Source: Pyropia yezoensis
Lineage: Eukaryota; Rhodophyta; Bangiophyceae; Bangiales; Bangiaceae
Length of the DNA stretch: 64,000 nt
NCBI GenBank assembly: GCA_009829735.1
Contig: CM020620.1
Span: 9,803,794-9,867,793, forward strand
Direction of reading: 5' to 3'
The position numbers and the translations under genes are program-made. Under the pieces are notes generated by a model, which had not been told where the DNA came from, ran no database searches, and was given only the letters and a program-made list of their open reading frames with translations. Below, piece by piece: positions 9,961-17,971 of the stretch (position 1 is its first letter; each line of letters starts with the position of its first letter).

Positions 9961-11207
9961 TTGAATGGTCCGCGTATTTAAAATTATAAATTCCCCTGGA
10001 CACGCGCAGGCGGGCCGCCTCATCTGAGTGGGAGGAGGAAGATCGGTGGCGAGTGGTCGCTCGCCAGTTGTGCCCACCCTGCCCCCGACGACGCCGGCGG
10101 TCTTTGTTAGAGCGCCGCCCGCCCTTGGGACGACACTGGTCGGGGGCGGCCGCCGCCGGGCGGGAGGCCGGCTGGGGCTGCTGAGGAGGCGATTGTTGCC
10201 GGTTGCGTCCGTGGGGGGGGCGGCCGATGGCGGTTGCAGCCGGGGGAAAGGTGGGGCTGCTGCCGCTAGAGGGGTGGCTTCCGAAGGCGCCGGCGGCGGC
10301 TCCCGCTGGGAGGGTTGGGCGGCTTCAGCCAGTTGGGGTGCGGCTTTTTCCCGGAAGGGAAGCGGCCGCTTTCGGGGGTGATGTGGCAGCTAGCGGCTGG
10401 AGGCGGCCGCCGATGCCTGACGGGGCGCGGGGGTCCATAGGCGCGCGGGAAAGTACGTTGGGGGGAGTCCTGCTACTGGAGGAGTCGTCGTACAAATGCC
10501 GTAACGTCCGTGCCCCCGAGTGCGTTCGCGACAGAGAGGCAAACGCCAGACGCCAGGGACCGCACCCCCCCCGGTAGCAGCCGCCCCCCCCCCTGCAGCG
10601 ACCGCCCCCACTCCCCGGCCGCCGTCGCCCCCTCCCCTGCAGCGACGGCCCCCCCCCCGGCAGCAGCCGCCCAATCCCCTGCAGCGACAGCCACCCTCCC
10701 AGCAGCAGCAGCGCCCGCTTCCCGTCCCCGGCCGCCAGAGGCCACCCCACCCTTGGTAGAGGCCCCCTTCCCCCCCGGCAGATGCCGCCCAACAATCACC
10801 CCCATCCGCCAGCAGCTGCCGCCGCCCTGGTAGCAGCCACCTGCAACGCCGCTGCCAGCCACAGCCGCGGCTGGCCGAGCAAGGGTGGCAGCGCTAGGGG
10901 TCTGCGTCGCCACTGCCTCCGCGGAGGATTACGGCGGTGGCGGCTGTGGCGGCGGAGGCCGTGGCGCGGCGGAGGAGGTCGAGGAGGTGGCGGCGGCGGC
11001 GACGACGACGGCCATCAAAAAACAGAAGCCAAGCGCGGTTGTACACGTCAGAACTCCGCTCAAAGCGATGGGTCATTTGTAGTCGATGCTCGCCACTCGT
11101 AGGTCGCTATGCGCAGTGGTCTTCTAGTAATCATCAATTCATGATCAAAGCCGCCTAAGCAGCCATATGCCTCCCAAGCAGCCATGTGCGACCCAAAGAG
11201 CTATGTG
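9961..11207. other. GC-rich stretch with ~30-45 bp imperfect Pro/Ala repeats
   Basis: Between about 10560 and 10760 the plus strand repeats variants of CAGCAGCCGCCC...CCTGCAGCGAC, which on the minus strand reads as Gly/Arg/Cys-rich repeats. The remainder is low complexity until about 11000, where GC content falls. No domain recognised on either strand; a repetitive protein or a plain minisatellite are both possible. Confidence 0.4.
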
Positions 11208-11804
11208 CTAGAGCAGACTGTCGCACGGGCGCCACGCTGAGCTCAACAGATAGCACGTCCGAGAAGATCCGGCATCAATATGTGGGAGATCTCGTGTTGA
11301 GAAGATCAGCAGGTCCGGATACGACTTGAAGAATCTCCCGCGATTGATGCTCTTTTTGATGCCTCGTATCAGCGGACGATTGGTGATGATAAAGAAGACG
11401 GCACGATCCCCTTCGGTAGCCCACGTCCGGTTCACGGCGCGACCGTCTGACACGAACTGCTCGACGAAGTCCATTGAGATGGCGCGGTCCACTTGCGAGT
11501 GCTTGGCTTGTCAGAGAAGGTGGGCCTTATTGTTGGCTGTGCCAGCAAGCAGCACCGACAAACAGGTGTCCACGAGGAAGCACTAATTTTCCGACATGAA
11601 AACGCCATCCGTCAGGCTGTGTTGAGCATACTTCTCCGTCTTGTACCGCCGCGCAACGGCGCCGAGCAACTTTTCATGCTTCGTCTGCCTGTTGGCGAGA
11701 AACATGGCATAGCTCGGCTCGAGGTAGACGTCGCACCGCCCGCCTGGAACGCATTTGCAGGCTCGCAAAGCGGCCGAACCTACATCCGATGCTGAGGTGA
11801 GCAT
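11208..11804 (-). pseudogene. Broken nuclease-like (QxK) gene remnant
   Basis: A single minus-strand frame runs from 11804 to 11208 but is interrupted by two in-frame stops, about 75 and 100 codons in. Between and after them it reads coherently: AGTANNKAHLL, then QAKHSQVDRAISMDFVEQFV, then GDRAVFFIITNRPLIRG and FFKSYPDLLIFSTRDL. An aspartate before a 'QxK' strand, followed by helices and a 'vvFIITNR' strand, resembles the restriction-endonuclease-like fold (PD-(D/E)xK, QxK variant) found at the end of Crinkler/RHS proteins, as in the gene at 18-20.7 kb. The relationship is inferred from pattern only. It appears to be a pseudogene. Confidence 0.45.
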
Positions 11805-12199
11805 TGCGGATAGGGATACTAGAGCTCCCCGACGTCAGGAGTGAAGTAAGATGAGTGAAGCAGGATGAATTATTCTTGTAGCGCAACGGAATAGCCACCG
11901 CCGTTGACTGAGGAGGAAGGAACCGACCGGCCCGTGCGCTGGACGTTCCTCCCTATAAGGTTAATAATAGTTCCCAAAAGCACGGCCGGTGAACGGCGAG
12001 AAAGCGGCATAGTTCACTTGCCGACGGAGAAGACGCAACCGCCATCGCTGTCCTTCGTTTCTCAAGAAGGGCGGACTCCGTTGTGCGGGATTCGGAAGTC
12101 CTGACTGGCCCCCGTATCCCGCACGACCGAAACAACCAATCACACCATGCAATGCATCCAATTCAGGCACCCTCGTCGCATATTGCCCACGTCATGGTA
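11805..12199. other. Intergenic, grading into the direct repeat
   Basis: No gene recognised. From about 12050 the sequence has diverged similarity to 15265-15410, forming the degenerate left part of the direct repeat that is identical further right. Confidence 0.4.
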
Positions 12200-12926
12200 A
12201 GGGCGCTACTACTGCCAGCGAGCGTACCGCCGCCATCGAGTCGGTGCGCAAGAGTGTCCCACTGCTCGGCAGCGCGACCCACCTGGAGCTCTGGCCGCCT
12301 TTGCTCACACACAGCCGTGGCCAACCGCAGCACCCACCAGGCACCCCCCGCGGCGTGACATAGCACCATGTACACCGGTGCGGGAGCCTGGGCCGCCTCC
12401 CGACAGGGCGCGTCGCGCCCCCGTGCGCGTGGCGCGCGCCTAGCGCTTTCAAAGGTTCTTTGGTCATGTCTCACTTCAAAGAATGACCAGGCCGCCTTTT
12501 GGGAGACTATGTCGTCTTGAACGAGCCCACAACATCCAAATACCCATGTGAGTAAAGAGTCAACCCTGATTTGCGTTCGAAGGTACAGTATTAAAAGCTC
12601 TCGCCCAAGAATATGGTCATAGTCACGCAGCCGGCTGGTCGGCAGAATTTAACCACGCCTCCGTTCGTGGAGTATGCTTTGAGCAGCTTTCCATCTCCAG
12701 ATATATCCCTCTCGAATATATTTGTGACCACCTTTGCTCGTCATGCACCGATGCGCAACTCGAGGCTTAGTCCAGTCGCTCGGTTGATGCTCCCTTTTTG
12801 TACTCAATTATCGACAAGGAAGCATGCGCCATTGTCTATTTCATGCTATTCCACTGTCCGCGGCACATGAGAAGAAGATAGTGTCTCTCGGCGTATGAAC
12901 CAAGAGGAATTTACTCGTGCAACCAA
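12200..12926. repeat. Direct repeat DR1, left copy
   Basis: This ~727-bp block is identical by eye to 15411-16137 (offset 3211). The flanks on both sides remain similar but diverged for some tens of bases. It contains an 85-codon frame (12613-12870, also 15824-16081) and a minus-strand frame, neither recognisable. Together the copies bracket the HNH gene at 13.4-15.1 kb. The termini do not show clear TG...CA ends. Confidence 0.85.
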
Positions 12927-13438
12927 ATTTCGAGGACCAAAGAGGAAATCATGTGTGCAACCCTTCATTCACGGCATGTCTCGTTCCAAGCAATCGAGCG
13001 ACCGACGGCACGGTGCATCCTTCCTCTTCACGCTCGATTCTTCTCCATGAGGCGTGAGCAGTGACGGCTTTAACGGTCGAACGGGAATCGGCTTCGACGG
13101 CGAGTAGGTAGCGGAGTTAATGCTCGTCATGTTTTGGTGACCTTTACCGGCGTGCTGGCCGACTGAGTTGAGGAGCTTGACAGGGGTATTTAGCTACCCA
13201 TGAGGCACACACGGCATCAAGAAGAAGTTGCAGGATAAGAATAGGGGCAGCTCATTGAGAAGGTTAGGACCGACTTTACACACCTCGTTACAAACCGCCG
13301 AAAAGGTCTACGTGCGCTCACTGGATGGTCAGTCAATCCACTAATTGATCCAAGTCGGCGACAAAGCACCGTTCTCACTCCGATTCAAGAGTAATTGATA
13401 TTCGCGTGCGGACGGCCGCCCTGCTGGCAGGGGGGGGG
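12927..13438. other. Intergenic between DR1 and HNH gene
   Basis: Balanced base composition, short frames only, no recognisable feature. It should contain the promoter or 5' exon of the HNH-like gene. Confidence 0.4.
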
Positions 13439-14728
13439 ATGGGTGGCGGCGGCACCGCCGACCCCGCTGACACTGTCGCCGCTGCTGCCGGGGCCGTCTT
13501 CCACCCCATCATTGACCGCCGCACCTCTTCGCCGTGGAGCGCCACTCCCGCCGCTGTGAGAAGGAGCGGCTCGCGTCAGGCGCACCCGAGCATGACAGGA
13601 GCAAACTCTGTCACGGGCAAAGGCGCTGGGAGCGGCTGTGCGGGGGGCCCCGCTGCCGGCCAAGTCTCGCTGGCGGAGGCAGTCGCGGGTGCCCCTATCG
13701 CCGGGGGCTCTCACGCTGACGCTGAGAGCGGCGCCCCACGCCAGGACGCCATGGGCGGTAACCACCTTGGGGGGGCTCCCACCGCGACGGGCTACTCCCT
13801 TGGACCACCCGGGCATTTAATCGCGCCTCTGCCTGCCCAAGCGCTCTCCCACCTCCCGCTGAGCTTTTACGGCGTCCCTTGGGCAAGCTCGGAGTACCAC
13901 CGGGTACAGCTCATGTACGCAGAGAAGTTCGGGCTCGAGAACGCGCTGCCGTTGCTGCTGCACCCCATGTTTGCCGACGCTGCCATGCTGGCCGTCGGGG
14001 AACTGCCGACCACTGTCGAGTGGAAGTCGTGGCGTTCCTCTCTCGGTTGGTACTACCCGGCGTCGGCTGGGACGCGTTTTGTGCCGAGGTCGTCGGATAT
14101 TGCCGTAGACTCTGATGCCGAGGGGACTCGGGTGCGGGAGGCGATCGCGATGCCCGACTGCCCGCTCAGGCGGCCCCAACTATCTAGCGTCATTGCGACG
14201 CTGTCCCACGGGCCAATCGAGGCCACTTTCGAGGTGGACCATTTTGACGGCGATTGCCAAAACAACGCCGCGTACAACCTCGACGTCAAGGCGCCGGAGG
14301 TCCACTACAAGAAGTCCAAGGAGGAGCGGACAGGCATGGGCCACAACCTTTACGCGGTTTCGTCCTCGGCAGAACGTGACACCCGGGTAAGGCATTGGGA
14401 AATGGCCGTCGTATTCCAAGCGTTTGGGATTTCGCAAGCCGTCATCGTCGAAGCCTGCATGGCGACTGACGCCGTCACCCCGGGAGGTGAAGAACGCGCA
14501 GAGAACAGACAGCCGGCCGGTGCTGTGCGTCTACCTGCGACGGACGGACTGTCTGCGCGTGCGGTCTACTTCCGCTATGAGAACGAGCAGGATTTTCCCG
14601 TGGAGCAGTGGCGCCCTGTCGTCCTGTGCAACAGAGGCGAGACAGCGACCAACGGGATTATCTCGGACTGGGGTCGCGCCTCTCACAATGGCGACTCCCG
14701 GTCCAGGCGGATGCGCTGGACGATGTGA
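13439..14728 (+). CDS. HNH_3-like endonuclease-family protein, copy 1
   Basis: Plus-strand frame open from 13406; the first ATG in frame is at 13439, giving about 429 aa to the TGA at 14728. The first ~120 residues are Gly/Ala-rich. The middle has GVPWASSEYHRVQLMYAEKF and LENALPLLLHP. At 14234-14282 it encodes VDHFDGDCQNNAAYNLDV, which matches the 'hHxDGxxxNNxxxNL' core of HNH_3-type homing or phage endonucleases, followed by VHYKK where the family has its last His. A near-paralogue with the same motif but several breaks lies at 35.2-36.7 kb, and conservation of this region in both copies supports real coding. The family cuts DNA using a metal-bound His/Asn site; activity here is inferred. 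The gene sits between identical direct repeats, as mobile genes often do. Confidence 0.6.
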   Translation: MGGGGTADPADTVAAAAGAVFHPIIDRRTSSPWSATPAAVRRSGSRQAHPSMTGANSVTGKGAGSGCAGGPAAGQVSLAEAVAGAPIAGGSHADAESGAPRQDAMGGNHLGGAPTATGYSLGPPGHLIAPLPAQALSHLPLSFYGVPWASSEYHRVQLMYAEKFGLENALPLLLHPMFADAAMLAVGELPTTVEWKSWRSSLGWYYPASAGTRFVPRSSDIAVDSDAEGTRVREAIAMPDCPLRRPQLSSVIATLSHGPIEATFEVDHFDGDCQNNAAYNLDVKAPEVHYKKSKEERTGMGHNLYAVSSSAERDTRVRHWEMAVVFQAFGISQAVIVEACMATDAVTPGGEERAENRQPAGAVRLPATDGLSARAVYFRYENEQDFPVEQWRPVVLCNRGETATNGIISDWGRASHNGDSRSRRMRWTM

Positions 14729-14748
14729 GCTAACAGATCTTCTTGCAG

Positions 14749-15120
14749 GCGCGCGTCAACGGCAGAGGCATCTACGTGCGTCTTGCTGACGCTGTATTTA
14801 CTGCGTTCAGTGCCCCGCCGCCGAGTGGTGAAGCACGGGTGCACACCATTGTCGGCTCGTCGTGCAAGTTTTTCGACCTCTTCTGGTTGACCGGAAACAA
14901 CCGGCGGAGTACGAGAGGCCTACTTCCAGGTATTCAGTTCGAGGTGCGGTGGCACGAGGAGATCACCTCGGTGTGTATGCCCAGGAGGTCAGACCCTTGT
15001 CATGTGACAGGGGCCAACGCGCCGCGCTTGGCCCACGCGTTGTCATCGGGTGCCACCCTGCGCAATGCGGGTGCCATTCTGCGCAATGCGTGGCACATCC
15101 GTCGCTTTACCCTCTTCTGA
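14749..15120 (+). CDS. C-terminal part of the HNH-like gene (separate frame)
   Basis: An in-phase frame of ~123 codons starts right after TTCTTGCAG and ends with a TGA at 15120. It contains RVNGRGIYVRLADAVFTAF, VGSSCKF, TRGLLPGIQFEVRWHEE. Copy 2 (36.3-36.7 kb) has the matching block directly after its own upstream part, so it is most likely the C-terminus of the same protein. Between the parts here lies GTGAGCTAACAG...CTTGCAG, which looks like a 24-nt mini-intron with a CTAAC branch site, but splicing it would leave the wrong phase; copy 2 lacks two of these bases and is in frame apart from one TAG. Either both copies are damaged at the same place or a non-standard junction is used. Confidence 0.5.
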   Translation, partial: ARVNGRGIYVRLADAVFTAFSAPPPSGEARVHTIVGSSCKFFDLFWLTGNNRRSTRGLLPGIQFEVRWHEEITSVCMPRRSDPCHVTGANAPRLAHALSSGATLRNAGAILRNAWHIRRFTLF

Positions 15121-15410
15121 TTGCCAAGCGAGGCGTGGTTTTTGTGTCCACCACCGTGAAAGATGATGTGCGTGTGTATGGAGTTTCTCTTTTGAGTCTC
15201 ACTTGCGGCCCTTCCACAGCGTCGTACGCCGGAATCAGTCCTAAGACACCGCCACCGCCGTCCTCGGTCTCTCAAGAGGGGCGGAATCCGTTATGCAAGG
15301 ATCCCGGGGACCCAAGAGGCCCTTGTATCTTGCACGACGAAAACAACCAGTCACACCATGCAATGCCTCCAATACAGGCACTTTCGTCGCATATTGCCCA
15401 CGTCATGGAA

Positions 15411-16137
15411 AGGGCGCTACTACTGCCAGCGAGCGTACCGCCGCCATCGAGTCGGTGCGCAAGAGTGTCCCACTGCTCGGCAGCGCGACCCACCTGGAGC
15501 TCTGGCCGCCTTTGCTCACACACAGCCGTGGCCAACCGCAGCACCCACCAGGCACCCCCCGCGGCGTGACATAGCACCATGTACACCGGTGCGGGAGCCT
15601 GGGCCGCCTCCCGACAGGGCGCGTCGCGCCCCCGTGCGCGTGGCGCGCGCCTAGCGCTTTCAAAGGTTCTTTGGTCATGTCTCACTTCAAAGAATGACCA
15701 GGCCGCCTTTTGGGAGACTATGTCGTCTTGAACGAGCCCACAACATCCAAATACCCATGTGAGTAAAGAGTCAACCCTGATTTGCGTTCGAAGGTACAGT
15801 ATTAAAAGCTCTCGCCCAAGAATATGGTCATAGTCACGCAGCCGGCTGGTCGGCAGAATTTAACCACGCCTCCGTTCGTGGAGTATGCTTTGAGCAGCTT
15901 TCCATCTCCAGATATATCCCTCTCGAATATATTTGTGACCACCTTTGCTCGTCATGCACCGATGCGCAACTCGAGGCTTAGTCCAGTCGCTCGGTTGATG
16001 CTCCCTTTTTGTACTCAATTATCGACAAGGAAGCATGCGCCATTGTCTATTTCATGCTATTCCACTGTCCGCGGCACATGAGAAGAAGATAGTGTCTCTC
16101 GGCGTATGAACCAAGAGGAATTTACTCGTGCAACCAA
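15411..16137. repeat. Direct repeat DR1, right copy
   Basis: Identical by eye to 12200-12926. Sequence diverges abruptly after ~16150, leading into unrelated sequence and the telomere-like minisatellite. Confidence 0.85.
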
Positions 16138-16249
16138 ACTTCGAGGACCTAAAAGATAACTTAGTACGTGTTCTTCAGAGCTCTTCGAGGGACTTTTTCA
16201 TGGATTCTTCTGTAATTGACGAGAATTAGGGCCACTAACGGCTCATCGG

Positions 16250-16590
16250 AGTGCCTTAGGGTGCATAAGGGTGCATTAGGGGTGCATTAGGGTGCATTAG
16301 AGTGCCGCAAGGTACACTAGCGGTGCATTAAGGGTGCATGAGGGTGCTTTAGGGTGCATACGGGGTGCATTGGGGTACATCAGGATGCACTGAGGTGCAT
16401 CAAGGTTGCATTAGGGAGCATTGGGGAGCGTTAGGGTGCGTAAGGGTGCACTCGGGCTTCGTTAGTGTGCGTTAGGGTGCATCAAGGTGCATTAGAGGCG
16501 ACTTGACGCGCATGAGGTAGCATTAGGGGAGGGTTAGAGTGCATTCGGTTGCATTAGGGTGCGATTATGGAGGGTTAAGGCGCATTAGGG
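16250..16590 (+). repeat. Degenerate telomere-like 10-mer minisatellite
   Basis: About thirty-odd imperfect tandem units of 10-11 bp with the theme TTAGGGTGCA, many degenerate (for example TAAGGGTGCA, TTAGAGTGC, TTGGGGTACA). The unit equals the common eukaryotic telomere hexamer TTAGGG plus TGCA. G-rich strand is plus throughout. No gene overlaps it. Confidence 0.85.
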
Positions 16591-16936
16591 CTTCAAGGAC
16601 TTGATCTGGCATTGTCAGGCTCCTTTGGTACGCCCGGGCTACCGTTAACTAAGCAGCCTATGACCGGATACTGGCTTCGCTCATGCAGTCTGCGCGATGA
16701 TGCCGTACGAAGCAGAACGGGCGCGTTGTCACGCACGCATCGTCACTCCCACTTCAAGTTCCGCTTTTGTTCGTGTACGTGTACGTGTATGGCGCAATGC
16801 GCGGCTCCCATTGGTGGACCATGTGACGTTGTGTCGTACACATACACATTTCCGAGGCGGCTGCCGCCACTTCCCGTCACACCGTACATGGACGAGTCCC
16901 CCGTAATTCTCATGCTGAGCGCGCATTCAGCGGTCT
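16591..16936. other. Gap between minisatellite and ThDP fragment
   Basis: Short frames only; contains a small GTACGTGTACGTGTA dinucleotide-like stretch near 16773-16790. Nothing recognised. Confidence 0.4.
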
Positions 16937-17272
16937 TCATTGAATGCCGCAGCCAACTCGATTCTGTCCCACCCCTGCACGGGGGCCACAGGCCACCCTT
17001 TGCAACCGCGCGCGAGCGTACGAAGGGCGAAAGCTTGTGGGTCTCTGTGCCTCCTCCAACCCAACCATCCCCGTCCCGCCCCCCTCTCCGCCAACCAACT
17101 CCACCGCGTGCGCGGCACTCGGCTCAGTTTTTTTGCTGACCCAGCGCAGGTCGGCCGCTTCAACAACTGTGTGACTTGTGCCAAGCGAGCAGTCGCCGGC
17201 CACGCCAAAGACCAAGTCCGCGCCAATGTTCTGCAGCTGCCGCAGCACGTGCTCGACGACCGCGTCGCCCAT
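16937..17272 (-). pseudogene. N-terminal fragment of a thiamine-diphosphate enzyme
   Basis: From the ATG at 17272 the minus strand reads MGDAVVEHVLRQLQNIGADL, then VFGVAGDCSLG, then VVEAADLRWV and SAAHAVELVGG. This matches the N-terminal pyrimidine-binding domain of the pyruvate/indolepyruvate decarboxylase and acetolactate synthase superfamily ('LLxxLxxxGVxxVFGVPGDxxL...LRWV...NELNAAYAADGYAR'), with the glutamate-containing part degraded (KKTEPSAAHAV). Similarity stops after ~60 residues, and no further domains follow before the telomere-like repeat. The full enzymes are ~550 aa. Most likely a truncated relic; a first exon with distant partners is less likely. Confidence 0.5.
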
Positions 17273-17971
17273 GGTGACAGTCTAGCAGCCGGGGTGCGTT
17301 TGTCAACGGCCAAACTGGGCGCATGCAGGCGGTCGCTGTCGTGAATACTTCTTTGAGAGACATTGCACGTTGGGGCGTGCTTCGCTGCATGAGCACTTGA
17401 CCTGGCTTGGCACATGTATTGGAATCTCACAGCTGTCCAGTACCGGGGCGGAGCCATTCCACCGCCAGTAATTCTCGTCGGATCTTTCAGTGAATATACG
17501 AGGAGAGGTCAGTCACAGTGGATTTGTCGGAGAGCTTCTGTCCAAGCCCGTCACACCGTACATTCCGGCGTCACACAAAGCTTGTGGCGGACTGGGCGTC
17601 GCATGGGATTGATGTGTTATTGCCGGCCCGGTGTGCTTGCGCCGCGCACCGGCGATCCTTGCTATGTATCCTCGCTACCTACACTCCTCCCTCCAAACCG
17701 ATTCCCTTTCTCTACCCCCATCTGCACTACCCGAGATTGTGGCGTCCGTCGCGGCCGCGTCCGGTTTGACGTTGGCAGCTGGGCGGCCCAGTCGTCGTCG
17801 ACGCTGTCCTTTCCGCTCTCTTCCGTCTGCGGGGCTGCTAGTAGCGGAAGCGCTGTGGTCGCTGCTTTGGCCGAACAAGTAGTAGCAGCAACGCAGAGGC
17901 GGCTTGTATGACAGGTCACGGCGTTGTGGGTGGGTCGTGTGGTGTGTTGTGCCCTGCACCCGGACCTGGAA
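17273..17971. other. Upstream region of Crinkler/RHS gene
   Basis: About 700 bp of balanced composition with no recognised gene; it should contain the promoter of the gene starting at 17972. Confidence 0.4.

Noticed and set aside
12613-12870. 85-codon frame identical in both DR1 copies as a conserved gene
   Set aside because: Identity reflects recent duplication or conversion of the whole repeat, not selection on the frame.
16250-16590. CRISPR-like array
   Set aside because: Units are contiguous 10-11-mers without spacers; the DNA is eukaryotic.
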